From QNBT01 sp964563335 (GTDB lineage: Bacteria > Planctomycetota > Phycisphaerae > Sedimentisphaerales > Anaerohalosphaeraceae): a stretch of DNA of 38,552 bases. Below are positions 9,375 to 16,930 of this stretch, in pieces. The DNA lies in assembly GCA_964563335.1 (NCBI GenBank), contig CAZLWL010000015.1, forward strand, positions 1 to 38,552. Reading direction: 5' to 3'. Made by a program: the position numbers and the translations under genes. The notes beneath the pieces were generated by a model. That model did not search any database. It worked only from the letters and a program-made list of their open reading frames with translations, and was not told where the DNA came from. The stretch's first letter is position 1. Every line of letters begins with the position of its first letter.

Positions 9375-10013
9375 TTACGCATCGACCAGTCGGCCCATCA
9401 GGTCTACCGAGCACGTGCATGCGCTGCCGGCGGCTACCGTCACATCAAAGACGATTACCGTCTCTGCCGCGTATTCGACCAGGGCGGCCGGGCGGTCCAG
9501 GTTGAAGACCTCAACCGATATCGTCCCGGATGACAGGTCAATCGCTCCGCCTGTATTGTTGGCTAATACGCACGTTACGGTGTTCGCTGCCGTTACCTTC
9601 GCATCGAGTACCAGATCCACCACATCCAGGCTAAAGGACGCCCGCACAAAATCGCCGAGAGCAGCTCCCGTTACGGTAACCTCTTTGGCTTCTTCGGCGC
9701 CATCGGCGATCGAGCCCGGGTCCCAGGTGTCCGAGCCTGTGAGCCTCCCGAATTGCGGCTGTATTTTCGTCGCCTTCCCGGCAGCCGACAGGTTACTGAG
9801 CTTCTGGGCCCCGACAAAGTCATCCTTGTCGGTCGATTGGCCCAATGTCAAGACTGTGTTCGCCGCATCGGCACTCAGATTGCGTGGCAAGACGTGGTCG
9901 ACGATCATCTTCTTTTTGTCAGGCACTACGTACAGTTCCGTAAACGCGACCGAGTTCAGATCGACACCGGTCTTCGTTCCCAAAAGAGATATACAATTTT
10001 CGTCCAGGTTCAT
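9375..10013 (-). CDS. Phage structural protein, tail-appendage cluster
   Basis: 212 residues, acidic and beta-rich, no signal peptide. The C-terminal half contains GDFVRASFSLDVVDLVLDA, TAANTVTCVLANNTGG and IDLSSGTISVEV. This follows a pattern (aNTVtv-f-N-TGG-vdL-sGt) that recurs in phage decoration and structural proteins. It lies between the fibre gene and a short collar-like protein, one base past the stop of the upstream gene. Probable virion component; the exact position is unknown. Confidence 0.65.
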   Translation of the reverse strand: MNLDENCISLLGTKTGVDLNSVAFTELYVVPDKKKMIVDHVLPRNLSADAANTVLTLGQSTDKDDFVGAQKLSNLSAAGKATKIQPQFGRLTGSDTWDPGSIADGAEEAKEVTVTGAALGDFVRASFSLDVVDLVLDAKVTAANTVTCVLANNTGGAIDLSSGTISVEVFNLDRPAALVEYAAETVIVFDVTVAAGSACTCSVDLMGRLVDA

Positions 10014-10014
10014 A

Positions 10015-10557
10015 TTAAACTCCTTGTTTTGTTACAATTTCATTGTCTTTACAAATCACCTGATTATCCTTGCACACCGTGGCAGCGGCGACATCGGCCA
10101 CCGGATCGGGCCTCTGCATGAATTGCCGGCCTCGTTTGTCGCGGACGGTAGTGATAACACCCGAGTTGTTCACGTCTATCTCGGCCAGCTTTATATGCTC
10201 CAGGGCCGGCCAGCCGTCACCATCGATGCCGGAGCCTATCGTGTTATCGGAATTCATCCACACGTAAGTCGTATCATTATCGACAGGATCGACTGCGGCG
10301 CCAGGTGTGTAAGTCTTGGCCGTGCCCTTGTAGAGATAATCGCCGCCTCTCACATTGAACGTGGTGGCCGAGGGGCAATAAACGCCCAGCGACATAGCCC
10401 ACCGCACAGAATTGACATGGCCCCACTCTTGCTGTTTGTATTCGGCGATGTAGTTTGGGTTGTTCTCAGTCACCAGCTCAACGCCGAGCCCGCTAAGCTC
10501 GGTATCGATATCCGCCTCGGCGGGGTATCCTCCCGTCATTTGTGATTGAAAAGCCAT
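10015..10557 (-). CDS. Phage protein, tail-fibre attachment candidate
   Basis: 180 residues. The central part TTYVWMNSDNTI ... EHIKLAEIDVNNSGVITTVRDKR resembles a segment found in many phage fibre or fibre-attachment proteins (Y-w-d-g ... i-LA-i-vn-sGvItsi-D-R). The C-terminus repeats the phrase CKDNQVICKDNEIVTKQ, suggesting a short coiled or strand repeat. The gene abuts its upstream neighbour (stop 10558, start 10557) and is followed at one base by the next gene. Structural role inferred. Confidence 0.65.
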   Translation of the reverse strand: MAFQSQMTGGYPAEADIDTELSGLGVELVTENNPNYIAEYKQQEWGHVNSVRWAMSLGVYCPSATTFNVRGGDYLYKGTAKTYTPGAAVDPVDNDTTYVWMNSDNTIGSGIDGDGWPALEHIKLAEIDVNNSGVITTVRDKRGRQFMQRPDPVADVAAATVCKDNQVICKDNEIVTKQGV

Positions 10558-10860
10558 CTACTTTCCTTTCTCTGTTTCGGTTGTTTTTTGGTCTGCCTGT
10601 CTATATCGCGGGACCACAATCAGACCGTTTATAACAATTCGCATGTCGAGTTTCTTTGCCAACACGATAAGCTGTGTCAGCGTCAGCTCAGATTCGATGT
10701 CCGCCGGCCAGGTCGGCCCCAGGTCAAAGCCCAGATTCAATCTCGGATAATCGAAAGCAGGATATCCCAGGCTCGTCATCTGAGCCATGATTTGCTCGCT
10801 CAGCATGATCCTGTCGGCCGTCACTATCTCAATCACAACTATTTCGTTCTCGTCAACCAT
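10558..10860 (-). CDS. Hypothetical phage protein at early/tail boundary
   Basis: 100 residues, not recognised. Acidic start, a central YPRLNLGFDLGPTWPADIESELTLTQLIVLAKKLDMRIVINGLIV and a charged tail. It begins 15 bases after the last early-type small gene and touches the first tail-appendage gene, so it marks the switch from early to virion genes within one apparent transcript. No clear Shine-Dalgarno sequence precedes the ATG, suggesting translational coupling. Confidence 0.6.
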   Translation of the reverse strand: MVDENEIVVIEIVTADRIMLSEQIMAQMTSLGYPAFDYPRLNLGFDLGPTWPADIESELTLTQLIVLAKKLDMRIVINGLIVVPRYRQADQKTTETEKGK

Positions 10861-10875
10861 CGTTTGTCGCCCGAT

Positions 10876-11061
10876 TCAAACAAAATGTTTATTCCACGTT
10901 CTTTCGAGAGCCGCTGTCTGGGCATCCGTGAAATCGCCTTCCCAGCGACTGAGGTTCTCGGTAAAGCCCATCTCCCAATCGCCCAGCCCTTCTTCCAGGT
11001 TCAGAAGGTCCTTTAGCATATCCCGCAACTGGTACTGGCTCAGTCTATCACTCACACGCAC
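10876..11061 (-). CDS. Small early phage protein, unknown
   Basis: 61 residues when read from GTG 11061; a second GTG two codons later (11055) gives 59 and overlaps the upstream stop. Helical and amphipathic (LSQYQLRDMLKDLLNLEEGL ... DWEMGFTENLSRWEGDFTDAQTAALERTWNKH). Short proteins with this pattern occur in phage early operons and in primase-associated contexts, but no function can be assigned. Coupled to the winged-helix gene upstream. Confidence 0.55.
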   Translation of the reverse strand: MRVSDRLSQYQLRDMLKDLLNLEEGLGDWEMGFTENLSRWEGDFTDAQTAALERTWNKHFV

Positions 11062-11420
11062 ACCCTCGGATTTGTATTAAACAAAAAGCCCTGGTCTCGC
11101 CGATCGGCCAGCGCTGCCTTTTTCCTCTTGTGCGTTACGCCGAACGTCTGTTTCATGCCTATTTGTCTCTCGTCGTTGTATTTGGCCCACTGAACCGCAT
11201 CGTTAGTTAGAAAATAACCATCCTGCAAGTTTGCCACGACCCAGGCGCCCGTGTTTCGCAAATGGTCTACGATTAACCGCACGTGACGCCGCTGTGTTTC
11301 GCGCGTACCGCCCAGTCTGAGCTGCGTTGCAATCTCGATCGCGGTCATCGGCCCGTCTGCACCTCTCAGCAGCCTCAAACACGCCGCCGCTTCATCAGTT
11401 GTAATGTTCGTTTTGTCCAT
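11052..11420 (-). CDS. Winged-helix-like early phage protein
   Basis: 122 residues. Residues about 8-75 look like a winged helix: a helix (TDEAAACLRLLRG), a helix pair (GPMTAIEIATQLRLGG, ETQRRHVRLIVDHLRNTG) and a wing (AWVVANLQDGYFLTND). The rest is basic (KRKKAALADRR). This suggests DNA binding, perhaps transcriptional control of early genes or a replication accessory role. It starts inside the stop of the zinc-finger mini-gene. The fold is inferred by pattern only. Confidence 0.6.
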   Translation of the reverse strand: MDKTNITTDEAAACLRLLRGADGPMTAIEIATQLRLGGTRETQRRHVRLIVDHLRNTGAWVVANLQDGYFLTNDAVQWAKYNDERQIGMKQTFGVTHKRKKAALADRRDQGFLFNTNPRVCV

Positions 11421-11596
11421 TAAAACCCTAACAAAAGCGACATCCTGTTTGCCTGCCGGGTTTTTTCCATGATAGCCGAATCGCCAACACGATTTTGATG
11501 CTGTTTCGATCTTAAGTGTTCGTCTTCGGCTTCCCTCGAATAGAAATTCATATCACAGATACCACACCTGCCAAAAAATTTTTTCTTATCAGCCAT
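11420..11596 (-). CDS. 58-residue C2H2 zinc-finger mini protein
   Basis: Reads from ATG 11596, directly after the TAG of the MazG-like gene (TAGATG), to TAA at 11420. Residues 11-33 hold C-x2-C-x12-H-x5-H (Cys11, Cys14, His27, His33) with the hydrophobic and polar context CGICDMNFYS ... EHLRSKQHQ. This is very close to U1/matrin/JAZ-type zinc fingers, best known from eukaryotic RNA-binding proteins. Flanking residues are basic (MADKKK) and then helical. A compact nucleic-acid-binding protein is likely. It fits without gaps between two coding genes and overlaps the next start, which supports a real gene. Confidence 0.7.
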   Translation of the reverse strand: MADKKKFFGRCGICDMNFYSREAEDEHLRSKQHQNRVGDSAIMEKTRQANRMSLLLGF

Positions 11597-11896
11597 CTAC
11601 CAATCCAATAAACCTGCGTCTATGCAAGCAATCCCGAAAATACAGCCAACAGCAACATCAATTAGCTCATCTTTTATTCGGTCCATTGATTCAGTCTGGA
11701 CGGCGGCAACTACTTCATGGTATTCTTCAGTAAGAAACCCGAGCAGCTCGTGCCGAGATGACCATGTGCCCCATCCCTTTTCATTCAGCCGATCCATAAG
11801 CTTTCGCTCTACAGCATTCCTCGCAAACGCGACCTTTTCACCGCTTACCTGTTCTCTGTGTGCACTTCTCTGTGGCGTTTTGTCGGTATCACTCAT
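11597..11896 (-). CDS. MazG-like NTP pyrophosphohydrolase domain protein
   Basis: 99 residues from ATG 11896, whose ATGAGTGA overlaps the end of gam; a start 42 bases upstream would lie inside gam. Residues about 50-95 carry FLTEEYHEVVAAV ... KDELIDVAVGCIFGI. This matches the E-x2-E ... E-x2-D metal-binding arrangement of all-alpha MazG/dUTPase-type pyrophosphohydrolases, which hydrolyse nucleoside triphosphates to monophosphates. Phages use such enzymes for nucleotide-pool sanitation or to disturb (p)ppGpp signalling; which applies here is unknown. The domain is minimal and probably works as a dimer or tetramer. Confidence 0.6.
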   Translation of the reverse strand: MSDTDKTPQRSAHREQVSGEKVAFARNAVERKLMDRLNEKGWGTWSSRHELLGFLTEEYHEVVAAVQTESMDRIKDELIDVAVGCIFGIACIDAGLLDW

Positions 11897-12407
11897 AATT
11901 TGCCGCCTCCGGAATATCAGGCTCGACGAAGAAGTCATCCTTTACCTTTCGTCGAGCCCCAAGCTCAGCAAGTTCCTCATCCGTGAGCTTGCCTAAGCCA
12001 TCCTTGCTCACGGTCTCTTTAACGATTATGCACAGCTTCGCCCTGGCGGCCGACAGTACCTCTCTAATTAGCTGGACGGTGGTCTTTTTTGTGATGCCGA
12101 TAGATGTGGTTTGCCGCCATCCAACCGTGCCGAAATTGAGCTTGCGGCTCCTGGCCTTGCCGAAGTCGGCCTTGTGTGCGGTGGCAAATGCCTCGAGGCT
12201 GGCCCTGCGATGCTCGATATCAGCCTGCAGAACCTTTGTAGCTGAAACGAGCCTGGCCTTGCGATTGTTGATGTCGGCCGCTGCGTCATTTTGGAGCTTC
12301 TCTATCTGCAACTGCAGAGTACCTGTCCGTCTGAGGAGCTTGTCCGCCTCGGCCCAGTTCTCGATCGGGATGATAGCCGGCTTAGCCGACTTTACTCGTT
12401 TGCCCAT
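11889..12407 (-). CDS. gam: Mu Gam-like host-nuclease inhibitor
   Basis: 172 residues. The long charged coiled-coil-like region (about 20-75: ADKLLRRTGTLQLQIEKLQND ... RRASLEAFATAHK) followed by SRKLNFGTVGWRQTT is the hallmark of Mu Gam proteins, relatives of Ku. Gam binds ends of double-stranded DNA and blocks RecBCD-type exonucleases, protecting linear phage DNA. It sits two genes past transposase and MuB, next to GemA, a normal neighbourhood for Mu-like phages. It overlaps gemA by 26 bases and the MazG-like gene by 8. Length matches the family (about 170). Confidence 0.9.
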   Translation of the reverse strand: MGKRVKSAKPAIIPIENWAEADKLLRRTGTLQLQIEKLQNDAAADINNRKARLVSATKVLQADIEHRRASLEAFATAHKADFGKARSRKLNFGTVGWRQTTSIGITKKTTVQLIREVLSAARAKLCIIVKETVSKDGLGKLTDEELAELGARRKVKDDFFVEPDIPEAANYE

Positions 12408-12909
12408 TCTTGACCTCCATGTCTGTTTGAATCTCCTTGAGATTTTTATAGTCTTTGCCGGCCGCTCGGCCGAACATGCTCTTTAACGCCTCGATGATGC
12501 CGTGCGCCTGCTGCGGACTCAGGGCTGCGACATAACCGTAACTGCCTTCTGCCATCCTCTCAATCATCCCGGCGAGTTGCTTGTCATCCCAGCCCAGGTC
12601 CTCAGCTAATTTTTGTATCGCCCACTGCTGTGCGAAGCTGGCAGAGCCATCGCCGTAAACGGTTTCGGTCAGTTTTCGGCGGAAGTAATTTGCCGCCCTT
12701 CCCGGATACCGCCAGCCCAAGCTTTCGCAGATCGCTAATATGTCGGTAAGCTGGCTGTTGTTCAGGTCCTTGCAGCTCGTGCACTTTTTGCCGGCCGGCG
12801 TCAGGTACTGGCCCAGCAGCAGCCGGTACCGGCCGTCGAAGCCCTTGCCTCGAAGACCGGCGGCCCTGACCGCCGTTTGAACAAGTTTTATCTGGTCTTT
12901 ATTAAGCAC
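12382..12909 (-). CDS. gemA: GemA-like regulatory protein (Mu gp16 family, DUF1018)
   Basis: 175 residues. The N-terminal part carries family features: KLVQTAVRAAGL, then DGRYRLLLGQYL, SCKDLNNSQLTDILAICESLGW. The middle has a helical segment QQWAIQKLAEDLGWDDKQLAGMI. Mu gp16/GemA is an early protein reported to modulate host gene expression and DNA topology. It lies between the MuB and Gam genes as in many Mu-like phages. The start at ATG 12909 leaves a 16-base gap from the MuB stop. Family assignment is firm; molecular function is poorly known even in Mu. Confidence 0.85.
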   Translation of the reverse strand: MLNKDQIKLVQTAVRAAGLRGKGFDGRYRLLLGQYLTPAGKKCTSCKDLNNSQLTDILAICESLGWRYPGRAANYFRRKLTETVYGDGSASFAQQWAIQKLAEDLGWDDKQLAGMIERMAEGSYGYVAALSPQQAHGIIEALKSMFGRAAGKDYKNLKEIQTDMEVKNGQTSKVG

Positions 12910-12925
12910 TTACAGTCCCGTTAAA

Positions 12926-14053
12926 CTACGCCGTTTTTGCCACCGCCTCTTGTTTTTCGCCCTTAGCGGTACCGGTAATAGTCGGCAGGTCAACTAACAG
13001 CCCCAAGTATTCGATCATATCCATAACCTCTTTCTGTGTTATCAGTTGATTCGGCTTAACTTTAGGTGATAGTCTCAATGCCTCGATGATATGACTGCAC
13101 GTCCGCAGACGTCCCGTTTGCGGTGCCCTGCAGATTGCCCTGAGCATCTCGACCGCACTCTTGTCTAATCTGATCCCACCGTGTTCGTAGAGCTTGCGAA
13201 TATCTTCCGGCCGGTAAAGACCATCGTTTCGGCTTACTGCGAGCTTGTCGAGATTCAACGTAAACAGAACCCTCGATTTGAATTGGTCCAAAGATTCGTA
13301 TCCCAGCTTCGTCGAATCTTGATTGATTGTCCATAATAGGTGATTGTTGGCTGCCAATATCAGCGGGCACTTGCACCGGACGGTTATCACCTGGCGAAGC
13401 TGGCTTAATTTTTTTGTGTCAAGCGCCGAGGCCTCGTCTAACATGATTATCATGTACCGTTTTTCTAATGCTTCGGCCAGCCGCTTGGTTAACGTTTTGA
13501 GTGAGCCGGACACGCCCTTTTTGAGCACAGCCTTCGCAATCGCAGTAAATATAGCCGTCGATGTCATCGTGTCATCTAATTCGATGTAAACCGAGTTTTT
13601 ATTCGCCTCTGCGTATTGCTTGAGACACACACTTTTGCCATGACCGGCATCGCCGATGATAATCCCGATTTTTCCTTCGGTCGGCGTACTGAATGCCTCT
13701 GTCTGTCTTATGACCGTGCCTATCAGTTTCGCAACTGTTGTGCGAACGAAGCCGTTTTGTCCGTCCCCCCTGCGGAGCTTTGCTGTATAGGAATTTATGT
13801 AGTTGACGAGCTTGTTGCACAGCAGCTTGAGATCGCCTTTGTATTTGTCGTCCAAGAACTGGCTTACCTGCGAGCTGCTCACGCCGATGGCCTTGTAAAC
13901 ATCCGCCTGCTTCAGGCCGTGCAGGCTCATGAAGTCTCTGAGTGACTCGCGAATCCTTTTTACTTCGGCAAATGTCATTTCTTCAGGCATCCTTACCTCT
14001 ACCAGCCTCGCATCGCGTGCAAGGCTGCGATACAAATCGTTGTCAGCCTTCAT
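12926..14053 (-). CDS. B: MuB-like transposition ATPase
   Basis: 375 residues. The N-terminus (about 28-90) has an HTH region (LKQADVYKAIGVSSSQVSQFLDDKY) as in MuB. The AAA+ core follows: Walker A GDAGHGKS at 134-141, Walker B MIIMLDE with Asp206/Glu207, and a sensor-1-like LILAANN near 232-238. MuB binds target DNA as an ATP-dependent filament, delivers it to the transposase and gives target immunity. The ATG overlaps the transposase stop (ATGA at 14050), so expression is coupled. Length is somewhat longer than Mu B (312 residues). The C-terminal domain (about 290-350) probably corresponds to the MuB C-terminal helical domain. Confidence 0.92.
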   Translation of the reverse strand: MKADNDLYRSLARDARLVEVRMPEEMTFAEVKRIRESLRDFMSLHGLKQADVYKAIGVSSSQVSQFLDDKYKGDLKLLCNKLVNYINSYTAKLRRGDGQNGFVRTTVAKLIGTVIRQTEAFSTPTEGKIGIIIGDAGHGKSVCLKQYAEANKNSVYIELDDTMTSTAIFTAIAKAVLKKGVSGSLKTLTKRLAEALEKRYMIIMLDEASALDTKKLSQLRQVITVRCKCPLILAANNHLLWTINQDSTKLGYESLDQFKSRVLFTLNLDKLAVSRNDGLYRPEDIRKLYEHGGIRLDKSAVEMLRAICRAPQTGRLRTCSHIIEALRLSPKVKPNQLITQKEVMDMIEYLGLLVDLPTITGTAKGEKQEAVAKTA

Positions 14054-15987
14054 TCATCGAATAATCCAAAATCATGAACATTCTTTTCATCACGACTCAC
14101 TTCTATTTGGTCGAGCTCAAAATTAACAACCGTCTCGATGCTCTCGGCTCCTGCGGCCTTCTTGACCTTCCTCTGCCTGTCTAATCGCCTGTGTGCGGCC
14201 ACCTGGCCGTCCAGGGGTGTTGGGACCGGTCTTAGCGTCTGCGACCCCCTGTCGGGGCCTGTGGGGTCCTGTGCGGTATCTTGCATCGCCGCCACGGCTA
14301 ATGAGGCCAGGTCGGTATGCGCCGTGCGGGCTGCCGGCCCGGCCTGCCGGACTATCCTTCGGCTGCGAGTCTTGTCGGCCATCGCCTCCCGCAGGGCCGT
14401 CTCGCTTACGCTCGTGCCGTACCTGATGAGCTGTGCCTGCTCGGCGACTGTGATTAGCTTGTAAGTCGCAGCGTCATATATATAGACCTTTTCGAGGTCA
14501 TCCGGGTCGTATGCCACGCGGACCTTACGGCCCTGGTGCATCAAAAGCTGCGGATCGTACTGGCCGAACCACAGGCTCTTGAACTTCACACCGTTCTTGC
14601 CGATGGTCAGTTCCCCGCTCCACACCCTCATCAACAGGTCCAGCACACCGTCTGCGATCACCCGTCGGCTCTGGCGTGTCGCCATGATCTCGGCGGGTGT
14701 TTTGCCCTCCATTCCCCGGCCCGAATGCGGGCGCCGGTTGTACGCCTCGATATATTCACCTGCCAATTCGGTAAGGCTGTCGAGATCATGCGCGGCGGCT
14801 ATTGCCTTGTCGCTCGAAAGAAGTGTCTGCATGTACTCCGGCTTGCGTTCGCTGTCTTTGCCACAATAAGTTGGAATCGTTTTTGAGAACTGTAAATCGA
14901 ACGTATTAAACCATGCTTCAATCAGCTTGGCCTGCGGATGATACTTAATTGCGAACGATACGCCTATCCCCATCATTGCATAGATACCGGCTATGTTGGC
15001 CTCGTCGATATAGCCCTTGTTCAGTATCCGTCGCTGCTTGGTGGTACCGGTGAACATCTCGCTGTCGTAATCTTTGCCGTTGTCTATCTTGACCGAGTCG
15101 GACGGCCCGTACCTTTCAATCGCCCGCCGCATCGCTAACATGATCGTCGTCTGGTTCGGCCCGGCCGAAAAATACCAGCCGACAATTGAACGGCTTCTCA
15201 TATCCTGCCACGCGGTGATCCACGGCCGAACCCACCGGCCCCGGTACCTGATCCAGCAGTTGAGCTGGTGATGGTCGCCCACCCATACCTCGCCGGGCTT
15301 TACGCTGTCGGGGTCGACTAGTATGTAAGGTGCGCACTTGGCATCATAAGCCGCCCGGCCTTCCCTGTGCAGGACCTGCACGGGCATGGGAATCTCGCTT
15401 GCCACTAAGCGGACTATCCGCCCGTAACTCGGCACCCGCCAGCCGCGCGATTCCTTACGGTTGATAAAACTGAGCAGCTCCCAGATCATCTTGATTGTCG
15501 GCTGCCTCTGATCCAGCCAGTTTTCCTTAAAGTAGTCAAAGGCCCCGGGGCTGATTGCCTCGGCCTGCCTGCCGCCCCTCGAATCCACCAGGCCGATCAG
15601 GCCTTCACGTTTGTATCTAGTAATCCACCTGTGAAAGCTTCGGATGGCGACACTGTTTGCCGCTGCGAACTCGCCGAACGCCTGCCGTTGGGTTCCACCG
15701 GCCCGGATGATTCCGGCGGCATAGGTACTGAACTGGTTTATGAGTCCGAGTCGCCTCAACGCCTCATCTCGCTTGTGCGCCGGGACCTGCTCGATGTCGC
15801 TCACTTTGCTTAGCTGTCGTGGCGTTGTTATGCCGGCAAGTCTCGCATCGGCGGTAGTCGGGACCTGCCAGCAGCCGTTATTCTTAACCGCACCGGCCAA
15901 CTCACCACGTTGGCACATCCGCCGGACGTGGCGCTTCGTTAAGCCGCAAATCTTTGCCACCTGCTTGATGTCCAGGTACTTGGTCAT
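14050..15987 (-). CDS. A: MuA-like DDE transposase
   Basis: 645 residues. Residues 1-50 form an excisionase/Mu-repressor-type DNA-binding domain (DIKQVAKICGLTKRHVRRMCQRGEL). An HTH region at 75-140 probably reads the end sites. The RNase H-fold catalytic core has Asp238 (WVGDHHQLN), Asp302 (KIDNGKDY) and Glu357 (AKLIEAWFNTF); spacings of 64 and 55 resemble Mu A (D269, D336, E392). A beta-barrel and a C-terminal tail for MuB interaction follow (last about 200 residues, basic and Pro/Arg-rich near 550-610). It cuts the phage 3' ends and joins them to target DNA. It is read toward the left end from an internal position, unlike Mu. The start overlaps the preceding stop (ATGA). Confidence 0.95.
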   Translation of the reverse strand: MTKYLDIKQVAKICGLTKRHVRRMCQRGELAGAVKNNGCWQVPTTADARLAGITTPRQLSKVSDIEQVPAHKRDEALRRLGLINQFSTYAAGIIRAGGTQRQAFGEFAAANSVAIRSFHRWITRYKREGLIGLVDSRGGRQAEAISPGAFDYFKENWLDQRQPTIKMIWELLSFINRKESRGWRVPSYGRIVRLVASEIPMPVQVLHREGRAAYDAKCAPYILVDPDSVKPGEVWVGDHHQLNCWIRYRGRWVRPWITAWQDMRSRSIVGWYFSAGPNQTTIMLAMRRAIERYGPSDSVKIDNGKDYDSEMFTGTTKQRRILNKGYIDEANIAGIYAMMGIGVSFAIKYHPQAKLIEAWFNTFDLQFSKTIPTYCGKDSERKPEYMQTLLSSDKAIAAAHDLDSLTELAGEYIEAYNRRPHSGRGMEGKTPAEIMATRQSRRVIADGVLDLLMRVWSGELTIGKNGVKFKSLWFGQYDPQLLMHQGRKVRVAYDPDDLEKVYIYDAATYKLITVAEQAQLIRYGTSVSETALREAMADKTRSRRIVRQAGPAARTAHTDLASLAVAAMQDTAQDPTGPDRGSQTLRPVPTPLDGQVAAHRRLDRQRKVKKAAGAESIETVVNFELDQIEVSRDEKNVHDFGLFDE

Positions 15988-16196
15988 GCGCAGCGCCTGC
16001 CCTTCCTCGCAATCTTGACCGCTCGGTGGTACGGTCCTTCGAGTTCGTAAACATCATCACACCCAAAGTGCCGACAAAGCAGTTGTCTCTGGCCCATGGA
16101 GATTGCCGCCAGGTGCGCCCTTGCACCCCAGCGCACCTCGCACGCCGGTACGTGCAGGTGAAAGTCGATCTGTTTTTGTTCGGCTTCCGTTGTCAT
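15984..16196 (-). CDS. Small early phage protein upstream of transposase
   Basis: 70 residues, unknown family. It contains several His and Cys (DFHLHVPACEVRWGARAHLA ... LLCRHFGCDDVYELEG), which might bind metal but follow no standard finger spacing, and ends in a basic tail. It is linked to the transposase by an ATGA overlap and to the upstream mini-gene by another, which argues that it is translated. Function unknown. Confidence 0.6.
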   Translation of the reverse strand: MTTEAEQKQIDFHLHVPACEVRWGARAHLAAISMGQRQLLCRHFGCDDVYELEGPYHRAVKIARKGRRCA

Positions 16197-16327
16197 GTTG
16201 CCAACCTCACTATCTTCAGCTTTTTACTTCTGCAATTAGGACAGAGCTTTCTCACCGTGCGCTCATAAATACGAACATGTTTGCCGCGTTTCATGGCGAT
16301 CGAGCATTTGTGTTTTATAATACCCAA
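16193..16327 (-). CDS. 44-residue basic CxxC mini protein
   Basis: Proposed from TTG 16327 (AAGGA about 7 bases upstream, itself just after the stop of the HTH gene) to TGA overlapping the next ATG. The sequence is strongly basic with KHKC, then LCPNC near residue 29, resembling a fragment of a zinc ribbon, and it ends KKLKIVRLAT. A shorter version from an internal ATG (33 residues) is possible. The perfect packing between two genes and the stop-start overlap are the main support; composition suggests nucleic-acid binding. Confidence 0.45.
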   Translation of the reverse strand: MGIIKHKCSIAMKRGKHVRIYERTVRKLCPNCRSKKLKIVRLAT

Positions 16328-16338
16328 AGAAAAATCCT

Positions 16339-16848
16339 TTATACCGGCCTCCCGGACGTGATTGAATCGTACTGGCCGGTTATCGCCTGGAATATCTGTG
16401 ACTGCGATACGACCATCTCCATGAATCCTTTTTTGTACTTTCGGACAACTTGCCTGTCGGATTCATCGACCTTGCCATCCTCTAAAATTCTTAGCACGTA
16501 ACCTTCGCATTCCAACTGCTTTTTGCGTGCCTCGATTAGCTTGCCCAATGTCGCAGCATCGATCTTCATCACTCCCGGCGACAGCGGCACGATCGCCACC
16601 ATTACATCGCCGGTTATCAGTTGGACTATTCGCGGGTCCTGCGTTTTTTGGTATAGTTGCCGCCACACAATCGATGGGATGGCCAGACCGCCAGCCAGGT
16701 ATTTATAAACCGTCGAGGCCGCCCTGCCGGTCAGCATGGCCAATTGCTTGGCTGGTATGCCGTGGTCCTCGATGACCCGCTGAAGCAAAATATTATCGTC
16801 ACTCACTTCTCGATCTTTCTCGCTCATCATCATGCATCCCTGCATCAC
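16339..16848 (-). CDS. HTH phage regulator (CII/repressor-like)
   Basis: 169 residues as read from GTG 16848. An ATG a few codons later (MMMSEK, MSEKD) lies 7-9 bases after CAGGGA and is the likelier start. Residues about 22-60 form a helix-turn-helix: LQRVIEDHGIPAKQLAMLTGRAASTVYKYLAGG. A larger helical C-terminal domain (KLIEARKKQLECEGYVLRILEDGK ...) probably oligomerises. The layout resembles phage CII/Cp76-type regulators. It precedes the transposase block and may control the early genes. Just upstream is a cluster of CATCACGC repeats that could be its operator. Confidence 0.7.
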   Translation of the reverse strand: MMQGCMMMSEKDREVSDDNILLQRVIEDHGIPAKQLAMLTGRAASTVYKYLAGGLAIPSIVWRQLYQKTQDPRIVQLITGDVMVAIVPLSPGVMKIDAATLGKLIEARKKQLECEGYVLRILEDGKVDESDRQVVRKYKKGFMEMVVSQSQIFQAITGQYDSITSGRPV

Positions 16849-16899
16849 CCATCGCTCCGTGATTTTTATTCGTATTGCATATTGAGCATTGCGTATGTC

Positions 16900-16930
16900 G
16901 CATCACGCACGACTCATCACGCATCACACG
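16900..16930. repeat. Short CATCACGC repeat cluster upstream of HTH gene
   Basis: CATCACGC occurs at 16901-16908 and 16915-16922, with overlapping variants GCATCACACGC (16920-16930) and CTCATCACGC. They lie upstream of the HTH regulator and run into the 3' end of the preceding gene. Spacing of 14 bp and imperfect copies are compatible with an operator, but such short simple repeats also occur in host intergenic DNA. Confidence 0.4.

Noticed and set aside
9295..10545. Plus-strand 416-residue frame
   Set aside because: Lies antisense across three well-supported tail-appendage genes, with His/Arg/Ser-rich translation and no domain.
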